This document shows, piece after piece, positions 24,960 through 31,418 of a stretch of 44,825 bases of DNA. The stretch covers positions 1 to 44,825 of the forward strand of contig JADZFZ010000350.1 in assembly GCA_020854145.1 (NCBI GenBank), read 5' to 3'. Numbering within the stretch: position 1 is the first letter of the stretch; each line of letters opens with the position of its first letter. The stretch is from Deltaproteobacteria bacterium (lineage in GTDB: Bacteria > Myxococcota_A > Polyangia > Polyangiales > JADZFZ01). The translations under genes were made by a program, and so were the position numbers. The notes under the pieces were generated by a model. The model did no database searches, had not been told where the DNA came from, and worked only from the letters and a program-made list of their open reading frames with translations.

Positions 24960-25393
24960 CGTCCTACGTTCTGGATGACGTGCTGGCCAGCGATACCCCC
25001 CTGGCTGCCGCGTCGGGCGGGGCCGAGGACGCGACGGGACGCGACACCCTGGCCGACTTCTTCGAGAGTCGTATCCACGCCGTCCGTTATCTCGCGGCGG
25101 AAGTGGAGGCGTTCATGGTCGGCCGTCGCGAGCTCGGCGACGCGCTCGCCGCCATGGTCGTCGAAGAAGAGCGTCACCTCGCCAATCTGGAACTCCTGCG
25201 TGACCAGCATGGCGACACATTCCTGCCGTCGCGCGACCTACTGGAGAAAGAGCGATTCGCGCTCGGCCAAGAACTCCGCGCGGAGTACGTCGCGCGGTGG
25301 AGGGACTTGGTGCAGGTGCATACGCAATGGCGCGTGCTGTCCGCAACCCTGAGCGGGCTTGAGCGAAGAGGCCGCCTCGTGCAGTACGGCTGA
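24956..25393 (+). CDS. Hypothetical helical protein
   Basis: This 145-residue protein is translated by 4-nt overlap from the small basic gene upstream. It is predicted to be mostly helical and acidic: LADFFESRIHAVRYLAAEVE, then AMVVEEERHLANLELLRDQH, then VARWRDLVQVHTQWRVLSAT. The E-E-x-R-H pattern recalls ferritin-like helices, but a second metal motif is not obvious. The last base abuts the stop of the convergent retropepsin-like gene at 25394. Confidence 0.6.
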   Translation: MTSYVLDDVLASDTPLAAASGGAEDATGRDTLADFFESRIHAVRYLAAEVEAFMVGRRELGDALAAMVVEEERHLANLELLRDQHGDTFLPSRDLLEKERFALGQELRAEYVARWRDLVQVHTQWRVLSATLSGLERRGRLVQYG

Positions 25394-25840
25394 TCAACGT
25401 GGACGCGTCGAGGCCTTGAGCTCGATGCGGTTCCGCGAGCGGCGAAACGTGATGTCGAACTCGTCGAACACCTTGGCGAGGCCGAGCACGATCTCGGTCT
25501 CCTCGGCGAAGCGGTCGTCCCGCAGAACGACGAGAACGGGCACGTGGTGGAGCGTCGTCTCCTGGCGTTCCCGGCGTCCGAGGAACGTGATGTCGACCTT
25601 GGCTTCGACCACGGCGCTCTCCTCCCGAAACCCGACGAGCGGCTGACTCGTGCCGGTCGTTGAGACACCAATGGCCTCGGCCAGCGACTGAGGGATGACC
25701 GTCACGTCGCACCCGCTATCAATGAGCGCGACCACGTCGACGGTTGCCGCGTCCCAGCTGAGACGCACAGGAATCTTCGGGCGCGCGACGGTGCCCCCGT
25801 CCTGCAAGCGCTCCTTCCGAAAACGGTAGACGACGCCCAC
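25394..25840 (-). CDS. Retropepsin-like aspartic protease
   Basis: This 148-residue protein contains VVALIDSGCDVTVIPQSLA, the catalytic D-S-G of clan AA single-domain aspartic proteases, preceded by a hydrophobic strand. Such proteins act as homodimers. A GTG at 25840 starts it, 6 nt after the DUF5678-like gene. The two families commonly pair in archaea and some bacteria, which supports both calls. The substrate is unknown; processing or removal of its small partner is a reasonable guess. Confidence 0.75.
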   Translation of the reverse strand: MGVVYRFRKERLQDGGTVARPKIPVRLSWDAATVDVVALIDSGCDVTVIPQSLAEAIGVSTTGTSQPLVGFREESAVVEAKVDITFLGRRERQETTLHHVPVLVVLRDDRFAEETEIVLGLAKVFDEFDITFRRSRNRIELKASTRPR

Positions 25841-25846
25841 GCGCGA

Positions 25847-26044
25847 TCACCGGACCTGCAACCGGTTCACGATCTTCGCGAGCAACGGGCGCGACGACGT
25901 CTTGGTGTGCGCCTCGCGGAGTGCGTCGCCCGCAGTGTCGGCGGAGGCCACGACCCGCCTGCCCACAATCGCGATCCATTTGCCCGCGTAACGGGAGAAA
26001 TCCTGCGTCAAGTACCACTCGTAGGAATCGAATGTTGAGGACAT
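25847..26044 (-). CDS. DUF5678-like small protein
   Basis: This 65-residue protein reads YLTQDFSRYAGKWIAIVGRR, then VVASADTAGDALREA, which matches the pattern of DUF5678 proteins (a Y-x-G-K-W-I/V-A strand, then a V-V-A-S/H turn and helix). Its downstream neighbour is the retropepsin-like gene 6 nt away, the usual partner. A G-rich ribosome site precedes the ATG at 26044. The pair has an antitoxin-like architecture, but its role is not established. Confidence 0.7.
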   Translation of the reverse strand: MSSTFDSYEWYLTQDFSRYAGKWIAIVGRRVVASADTAGDALREAHTKTSSRPLLAKIVNRLQVR

Positions 26045-26061
26045 GCCCCCATGAAGAACTC

Positions 26062-26220
26062 TCAGCCTTTATCAAGCTTGCGCTGGTGGCGCGCGATGAT
26101 CTCGTTGGGCGAGCGTCGTTCCCGTTGGAGAGACCAGGCGCGCAGCCGCTCGAACTCGCGTCGGGCGACAGCCCTCGCCTTGATCCTCTCCTCGGTGTTC
26201 ATGATTTCCCGTACCTTCAT
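26062..26220 (-). CDS. Possible small basic protein
   Basis: This 52-residue frame from ATG 26220 (MKVREIMNTEERIKARAVAR, then NEIIARHQRKLDKG) is highly charged and probably helical. It lies between the AbrB-like gene and the DUF5678/retropepsin pair on the same strand. AGG lies a few bases before the ATG. It could be a toxin or partner of the AbrB-like protein, or a spurious frame. Confidence 0.4.
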   Translation of the reverse strand: MKVREIMNTEERIKARAVARREFERLRAWSLQRERRSPNEIIARHQRKLDKG

Positions 26221-26275
26221 GCCTGATGATGCTCTCGCTCGCTCGCGCTCTACGACCGAACCGTTGCGTGATGGC

Positions 26276-26482
26276 TCAGCGCGGCGCACGGACTTTCTGG
26301 AGTGCTTCGCGGAGGCCTTGAGCGGTGCCACGTCGAGCAATGATCCAGCCGTCGTCGGCGGCAACGTAGAAGATGGTTCCAGCCCCGACACCGATGCGCT
26401 CGAGCGCACCCCTCGGAATCGCGACGCGACCATCTGGCCACGCCACCGTTTTCACGATGATGACTTCTTGTTTCTTCGTCAT
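26276..26482 (-). CDS. AbrB/SpoVT-type DNA-binding protein
   Basis: From ATG 26482 this 68-residue protein reads TKKQEVIIVKTVAWPDGRVA, then IPRGALERIGVGAGTIFYVA, the swapped-hairpin AbrB fold used by transition-state regulators and many antitoxins. An in-frame ATG at 26509 falls inside a copy of the shared AAGGCTTATGAA motif, so if that motif is a promoter the true start must be 26482. No RNase toxin of PIN type lies beside it, so an orphan regulator is more likely. Confidence 0.75.
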   Translation of the reverse strand: MTKKQEVIIVKTVAWPDGRVAIPRGALERIGVGAGTIFYVAADDGWIIARRGTAQGLREALQKVRAPR

Positions 26483-26504
26483 GCACGCATGGAGAGCGCG
26501 CTGC

Positions 26505-26516
26505 TTCATAAGCCTT
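26505..26516 (-). promoter_or_regulatory. Shared upstream motif, copy 4
   Basis: AAGGCTTATGAA, read on the minus strand, lies 22 nt upstream of ATG 26482. It is identical to the copy before the ribbon-helix-helix gene at 11234, in an otherwise dissimilar sequence. Confidence 0.5.
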
Positions 26517-26562
26517 TCTCACTCTTGGCGGGTGATGCTGCCTGATCGAGGACGACTGCCGA

Positions 26563-28497
26563 TTGCTCCGGCCCGTGCTGGGCGCGAAGGCCGAGCGGCT
26601 GTACGAGGCGTGGGTCGTCGAAGACCTTGAGGGCAAGAAGGAGATGGAGATGGTGGCCGCCGCGCTGGTGTTGCGGCATGTCCATCATCGGGCGCGCGAA
26701 CCCGCCGTGCTGTTGCCGCCACCGCCGGCGGGTGTGCTGGATGGGCCGTTCCGGTTGGGCGAGGTCGCGTACCAGGGCCGCACGTTCGGCGGGTTCGGCC
26801 TGCACGAGCACGAGGTCCCGAAGCACGTCCTGATCGGCGGGATGACGGGGAGCGGCAAGAGCACGCTGCTCGCCCTCGTCATCCTCGAGCATTTGCGAAT
26901 CGGGAGACCCGTCTGGATCTACGATTTCAAACGCGATTACCGCGCGCTCCTCACCCGACAAGACGCGTCCCGATTGCGCGTGCTGACCGTCGGTCGGGAG
27001 GTCGCCCCGTTCTCGTTCAACCCGCTCACGCCTCCACCCGGCGTTCATGCCGAGCACTGGGATCACGTCATCGTCGAGTCAATGACGCATAGCTATTTCC
27101 TTGGCGACGGTGCCGAGAGCCTGCTCTATGCAGGTTTGGAGAGTGCTCGCCGCGACGTGCGAACACGCGCGCCGACCCTGCAGGACGTTCTCCTGCGCGT
27201 GCAGACGCTCGCGCTCCGCGGTCGGGCCGCCCAGTGGCAGGACTCCACTCTTCGCGCCCTTGCTTCCTTGTGTCGGGGCACGATCGGCCGCGCCTTGAAC
27301 ACCGCCGCCCCGGATGACCTCACGGGCTTGCTTGAGGAGGCCGTCGTGTTCGAGATGGACGCCCTCGACACGCCGACGCGGACGTTCATGGCGCAGGTGC
27401 TCGTCATGTGGGTTCTGCACTACCGCAATGTCCGCAATGAGCGCGGTGTGTGGCGGTTGTCCATCATCACGGACGAAGCTCACTCGCTGTTCCTCGCGCG
27501 AACGCAGGGGATGTCGCGGCGCGAGACGCATCTTGATCTCGCGTTGCGGACGGCGCGGGACTCGGGAACGAGCCTCTGGCTTGCCGACCAGTGCCCCTCC
27601 CTGCTCTCGCGCGTTGCCTTGGGGAACACGTACACGACCATCGGGCTCCACCTGAAGTACCGCGAGGACGTGCGCGCCATGAGCGATGCCCTCCTCCTGA
27701 ACGAGAAGGAGGACCGCGACGTGCTCGCCCGCCTGCCCCCCGGCCACGCCGTCTGTCGCTTGGCTGGCCGGCACTACCGGCCATTCCAGTTCCGCTATCC
27801 CGATCTCCCGCTCAACAAAACCCAAATCACCGACACCTATATAGCCCAACAACCCCCATTTCGAACGCCTTCCGCGCCTTCCACCCCAGACCCACCGCCT
27901 TCCGCCCTACCGACCCCTGAACAACCTTCTTTTCCCACTGATAAGTATAGCGATGCTTCCCGCCTTCTTGCCGACATCCGCGCCTCCCCCCTCGACCCCC
28001 TGACTACCCGATACTCTCGACTTCGCTTCCCCCCTCGCCGCGGCATGAACGCTCTCACCGAACTGCTCGACCATCGCTGCATCGTCAAAGGAACCATCGC
28101 TCTTCGCATCACGCGACAGGTCATCTTGCTTCCTGCAGAGCTCGTCGATTCCCGCGAAGGCCCCGAACACGCGTACTGGTCGCTCCACATGAAGGCTCTT
28201 CTCGAAAGGGACGGATGGAACGTAGAACGAGAGGCTCCGCTCGAGATAGGACGCGTGGACTTGCTTGCTTCCAAGAATGGAAAGCGTGTTCCCGTGGAGA
28301 TCGAGACCGGCAAGAGCGACTGGAAAGCCAACGTCAACAAGGTTGTTGGTGCTGGATTCGTCGAGATGGTGATCGTCAGCACGAGAACACCCGTGTTCGA
28401 GAGCATCCTTGCCGAGGCTTCATCCTTCCCTATCAGGATTCTGCACGTCAACGCGCAGACCGGAAAAACAACCACCACTGGAGGAGAACAACCATGA
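26563..28497 (+). CDS. HerA/VirB4-like ATPase fused to a nuclease-like domain
   Basis: This 644-residue protein begins with a P-loop ATPase of the FtsK/HerA superfamily: Walker A GGMTGSGKST at 92-101, Walker B IITDEAH at 301-307, and a downstream ADQCPS segment typical of VirB4/TraG-like DNA pumps. A Pro/Ser-rich, less GC-rich linker (about 425-470) leads to a C-terminal domain. There, GRVDLLA (D566) and VPVEIETGK (E579, E581) follow the PD-(D/E)xK nuclease pattern. Translocase plus nuclease suggests DNA transfer, plasmid partition or restriction. The start is uncertain: TTG 26563, or GTG 26575. The stop overlaps the next start (ATGA). Confidence 0.78.
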   Translation: MLRPVLGAKAERLYEAWVVEDLEGKKEMEMVAAALVLRHVHHRAREPAVLLPPPPAGVLDGPFRLGEVAYQGRTFGGFGLHEHEVPKHVLIGGMTGSGKSTLLALVILEHLRIGRPVWIYDFKRDYRALLTRQDASRLRVLTVGREVAPFSFNPLTPPPGVHAEHWDHVIVESMTHSYFLGDGAESLLYAGLESARRDVRTRAPTLQDVLLRVQTLALRGRAAQWQDSTLRALASLCRGTIGRALNTAAPDDLTGLLEEAVVFEMDALDTPTRTFMAQVLVMWVLHYRNVRNERGVWRLSIITDEAHSLFLARTQGMSRRETHLDLALRTARDSGTSLWLADQCPSLLSRVALGNTYTTIGLHLKYREDVRAMSDALLLNEKEDRDVLARLPPGHAVCRLAGRHYRPFQFRYPDLPLNKTQITDTYIAQQPPFRTPSAPSTPDPPPSALPTPEQPSFPTDKYSDASRLLADIRASPLDPLTTRYSRLRFPPRRGMNALTELLDHRCIVKGTIALRITRQVILLPAELVDSREGPEHAYWSLHMKALLERDGWNVEREAPLEIGRVDLLASKNGKRVPVEIETGKSDWKANVNKVVGAGFVEMVIVSTRTPVFESILAEASSFPIRILHVNAQTGKTTTTGGEQP

Positions 28498-28718
28498 CCG
28501 AAACATCAGAACGACTGGCCGTACTGGCACCCATCGAACGACCCAACAACAGAACAACATGGCTGCGTGTCGGCACCGCATTCAGGAACAAAGACGGATC
28601 CATCAACGTGTACTTGGACGCGTACCCCGTGAACGGCAAACTGCAACTGCGCGTGATGACCGACCGCGATCCCGACCACGGACAAGTCTCGGAACGACGC
28701 ATCCCATCGGCTGCATAG
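28494..28718 (+). CDS. Small conserved-looking protein coupled to the ATPase
   Basis: This 74-residue protein starts at ATG 28494, with GGAGGAG upstream and a 4-nt overlap with the ATPase stop. The core (TTWLRVGTAFRNKDGSINVY, then LDAYPVNGKLQLRVM) looks like a small beta-barrel, possibly OB-like, and has the look of a well-conserved mobile-element protein. It may assist the ATPase as a nucleic-acid-binding subunit; this is inference. Confidence 0.7.
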   Translation: MTETSERLAVLAPIERPNNRTTWLRVGTAFRNKDGSINVYLDAYPVNGKLQLRVMTDRDPDHGQVSERRIPSAA

Positions 28719-28783
28719 ACCGCCAGCAGTGCTTCTCGGATGACGACTCCCGACGAGAAGCCAGTCACGCACGGCCATTCGCT

Positions 28784-28877
28784 GGCTCGCTGACCACCCT
28801 TGATCGCGTCGCTCGACCTCCCCACGACGCGTGATCGGGATAGCTCCGTCTCTGGGGAGGAGAAAGGACTACCCGCA
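28784..28877 (+). promoter_or_regulatory. 5' leader A, duplicated with leader B
   Basis: This leader shares GGCTCGCTGAC, CGCGTCGC, CTCCCCACGACGCG and GAAAGGA with leader B (29073-29152), in the same order. CCTCCCC (28817-28823) can pair with GGGGAGG (28854-28860), placing the ribosome site AAAGGA just beyond the stem. It precedes the 58-residue gene at 28878. Confidence 0.55.
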
Positions 28878-29054
28878 ATGGCTCCCGACGACTACCTGTT
28901 GCTCGTCGCTCGCGCCCACCTGCTCGCCCCGGAACACTCGGACGAAGAGGAACTGCTCCGCCTCGCCCTGGAAATCGCTGCTGCTCGGCTGGATCGGTCT
29001 CTCGACGACGTCCAGGAGGAAGCACAGCGGGCGAACCTGCGCCGATTCGGCTGA
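28878..29054 (+). CDS. Small acidic protein
   Basis: This 58-residue, mostly helical protein (DDYLLLVARAHLLAPEHSDE, then LRLALEIAAARLDRSLDDVQ) has GAAAGGA upstream of ATG 28878. No family is recognised. It lies between the ATPase operon and the second EBP gene, with its own copy of the duplicated leader, so it is probably expressed together with the EBP. Confidence 0.6.
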   Translation: MAPDDYLLLVARAHLLAPEHSDEEELLRLALEIAAARLDRSLDDVQEEAQRANLRRFG

Positions 29055-29072
29055 TCTCGGTCACGCCTTGAC

Positions 29073-29152
29073 GGCTCGCTGACGGCTCGCGTCGCCACAT
29101 CTCCCCACGACGCGAACTCACCCTTCTCGGGGAGAAAGAAAGGAATGCTCGC
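29073..29152 (+). promoter_or_regulatory. 5' leader B, duplicated with leader A
   Basis: TCTCCCC (29100-29106) can pair with GGGGAGA (29129-29135) just before the ribosome site AAAGGA of the EBP gene at 29153. An 11-bp tandem repeat TGACGGCTCGC lies at the start of the region. The shared words with leader A are not explained by coding sequence. Confidence 0.55.
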
Positions 29153-30100
29153 ATGAGCATCGAGGCCTTGCTGCGCCCTCCGGACTTGATCGGGGAGAGC
29201 GCCAGGATGCAGCACGTTCGATTGTTGATTCACCTGTACGCGCCATTGCGCGCTCCTGTTCTGATTCACGGTGAGACCGGCACGGGAAAGGAGCTTGTTG
29301 CGCGGGCGTTGCACGAGTACTCGCCTCGGGCGGCGTTGTCGTTCGTTGCCGTGAACGCGGCTGCGATCTGCCCGGCGTTGATCGATTCGGAATTGTTCGG
29401 GCACGAGCGCGGCAGCTTCACCGGTGCTGTTCGCGATCACGCTGGCGTGTTCGAGCAGGCCGGTATGGGAACGCTGTTCGTCGACGAGCTCGCCGAGCTG
29501 CCGTTGTCGGCTCAGGCACGACTGCTCCGAGCGCTGGAGAACGGTGAAGTCCGGCGAGTCGGGTGTGTGACGAGCCGGCGGGTGACGATGCGGGTGATCG
29601 CCGCCACGAACGCCAATCTCCACGACGGTGTTCGCCGAGGGACGTTTCGGGCGGACTTGTACCACCGCATCGCGGTCCTGCATGTCCGGACGCCAGCGTT
29701 GCGAGACCGAGTCGAAGACATTCCTGCGATTGCCGAGCATTTGTTGCTGCGATTGCAGGACGAGCACGGGAAACGCAGCCTCACCCCGAAGGCGATTGAC
29801 GCGCTGACCGGGTACGCGTGGCCGGGGAACGTTCGGCAATTGCTGAACGTGATTCGCCGAACGTGCGCGGTGAACACGGGCAAGACGATCTCGGGCGAGA
29901 TGATCCGCGCAGCGCTCGCCGACGAACCCATCCGAGCCGCGGTTCGTCCTGTGCGGCGGGCGGTCGTGATGCCGACGACCGACGAGATCACCACCGCCTT
30001 GCACGCCGCGAACGGGAGGCTCTCCGGAGCCGCCAGGCTGCTCGGCATGCCGCGCACCACGCTGCGCGAACACCTCCGCCGGCAGCGCATCCCGCGCTGA
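29153..30100 (+). CDS. Sigma54 enhancer-binding protein lacking a sensor domain
   Basis: This 315-residue protein is a minimal EBP. Walker A GETGTGKE is at 40-47, the sigma54-contacting loop GSFTGA (a variant of GAFTGA) at 87-92, Walker B LFVDEL at 108-113 and YAWPGNVRQL near 225. It ends in a Fis-type helix-turn-helix (LSGAARLLGMPRTTLREHLR). With no sensor domain before the AAA+ core, it is probably constitutive or controlled by a partner protein. It lies between the ATPase operon and the DUF932-like gene. No sigma54 promoter was found beside it. Confidence 0.88.
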   Translation: MSIEALLRPPDLIGESARMQHVRLLIHLYAPLRAPVLIHGETGTGKELVARALHEYSPRAALSFVAVNAAAICPALIDSELFGHERGSFTGAVRDHAGVFEQAGMGTLFVDELAELPLSAQARLLRALENGEVRRVGCVTSRRVTMRVIAATNANLHDGVRRGTFRADLYHRIAVLHVRTPALRDRVEDIPAIAEHLLLRLQDEHGKRSLTPKAIDALTGYAWPGNVRQLLNVIRRTCAVNTGKTISGEMIRAALADEPIRAAVRPVRRAVVMPTTDEITTALHAANGRLSGAARLLGMPRTTLREHLRRQRIPR

Positions 30101-30127
30101 ACCCACCGGCGCTTTTCCAGAACCCCT

Positions 30128-30176
30128 GCCAGGACGGCTCTCCCCCTGGCATGGGGGGAGTCCGTCCCTGGCGTTT
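30128..30176 (+). terminator. Rho-independent terminator after the EBP gene
   Basis: GCCAGGACGG (30128-30137) pairs with CCGTCCCTGGC (30162-30172), leaving one bulged C, around an inner CTCCCCC/GGGGGGAG stem. It is followed directly by GTTTT. The strong stem plus a short U-run fit a terminator for the gene ending at 30100. It also lies 20 nt upstream of the next ribosome site. Confidence 0.7.
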
Positions 30177-30197
30177 TCCAAAGAAAGGAAGCGACCA

Positions 30198-31361
30198 ATG
30201 ATGGACATCAACGAACAATCGATGCACCTCGCGAGGACCGACGAGGACCTCGTGCGCGAGATGATGGGCATGCAGTTGCGGCCCGCGCTGTACGCGAACG
30301 GGACGCGATTGACGCCGGATGGAGAAGGACGATGGGCACGGCTGCAACGCGAGCACGAGAAACTCCCGATGCTCGGTGACGCGTGCGCTGCGCTCGCCGG
30401 CGTGATCCAGAACGAGGAACGAGAGGATCGCGTCACCCGGTTGCAGAACGTCCGAGTGGATGATCGCGGCGTGCTCCGCGGCGACGACCTGGCTGTGGTG
30501 CTTGAGCCGGCCGCCTGGCGCCACCTCGAAGGGTACGCGCCGAACGGCGTCGTCCGCGGGAACGTCAACGCCTGGCTCGGTCGCGCCGAGAACGAGGTGC
30601 GGCTTCGGACGCGGCATCCTTTTGCGGGGTTGCGGTCGGGGTACGCGATCACGAGCCTCGCGTACACGCCGCTCGACGTGGATGACGTGGCCCGGTACGC
30701 GGTGCAGTACTTGCCCGACGACGCGCGGGGCGTGACCCGGTACGACGGGCGGCACGCCGTCATCGAGGCCAGCATGGGCTCCCCCTTCACGGCGGATGAG
30801 GCAGGCGTGGGCATGCTCCATCGCATCATCACCGAGATCACCAGCGCGGACGACACGAGCCATTCCCTGATGATCCGGTACAAGGCCGTGCGGGTGGCGT
30901 GCGTGAACTGCACCCTGATCACGACGTCCAAGCTGGTGTTCTCGCACCGACACCGCACCCCCGAGCTCCCGGGATTGCTGGAGGCGGCGCTCGCGCACGC
31001 CAGCGACGCGATGAACGTCTTCAGCGAGGCCTGGCGGAACGCGAACCGCGACACGTACCGGCTCGAGCACGGGTTCGATGAGCGGGAGGTGTTCCGCCGG
31101 CTGGTGGCTCACGGCCATCTCCGCGTTGTGGGCGAGGCGCCGGCAGCGCTCGTCGAGCAGCTACTCGGGGCGTGGCAGCGCGAGCCGGGTGACACGATCG
31201 CCGCCGTGAACCGAGCGATCACGCGCGCGGCGAACGACACCGCCTGGACGTCGCCATGGGCCCAGGACGAGCTCGAAACCCAGGCGGGGAGGCTGCTCTT
31301 CGGGAAATTGCGCGAGCTGCCGCCGCTCATGCGAGAACAGGAGGAAGCACTCGCCGCGTGA
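30198..31361 (+). CDS. DUF932-like (phage/plasmid) protein
   Basis: The protein has 387 residues. Its organisation resembles the DUF932/TIGR03299 family found on phages and plasmids: an N-terminal helical part, then FAGLRSGYAITSLAYTPLD, RYDGRHAVIEASM, and a central LMIRYKAVRVACVNCTLITT stretch where family members typically have a conserved N-x-C/W segment. A long helical C-terminus follows. GAAAGGA precedes ATG 30198. Members are thought to act in DNA metabolism of mobile elements, but no activity is established. The call is tentative. Confidence 0.6.
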   Translation: MMDINEQSMHLARTDEDLVREMMGMQLRPALYANGTRLTPDGEGRWARLQREHEKLPMLGDACAALAGVIQNEEREDRVTRLQNVRVDDRGVLRGDDLAVVLEPAAWRHLEGYAPNGVVRGNVNAWLGRAENEVRLRTRHPFAGLRSGYAITSLAYTPLDVDDVARYAVQYLPDDARGVTRYDGRHAVIEASMGSPFTADEAGVGMLHRIITEITSADDTSHSLMIRYKAVRVACVNCTLITTSKLVFSHRHRTPELPGLLEAALAHASDAMNVFSEAWRNANRDTYRLEHGFDEREVFRRLVAHGHLRVVGEAPAALVEQLLGAWQREPGDTIAAVNRAITRAANDTAWTSPWAQDELETQAGRLLFGKLRELPPLMREQEEALAA

Positions 31362-31374
31362 TCGTCGTCGAGAG

Positions 31375-31407
31375 CCCCTGCCCGACTGGAGACGGTCGGG
31401 CGGGGCG
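31375..31407 (+). terminator. Strong hairpin after the DUF932-like gene
   Basis: GCCCC-T-GCCCGAC (31375-31387) pairs with GTCGGGC-GGGGC (31396-31407) around an 8-nt loop. It lies 14 nt after the stop at 31361 and 12 nt before the stop of the convergent lipoprotein gene, so it could end both transcripts. It lacks a U-run. Confidence 0.55.
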
Positions 31408-31418
31408 ACTCCGCCAGA

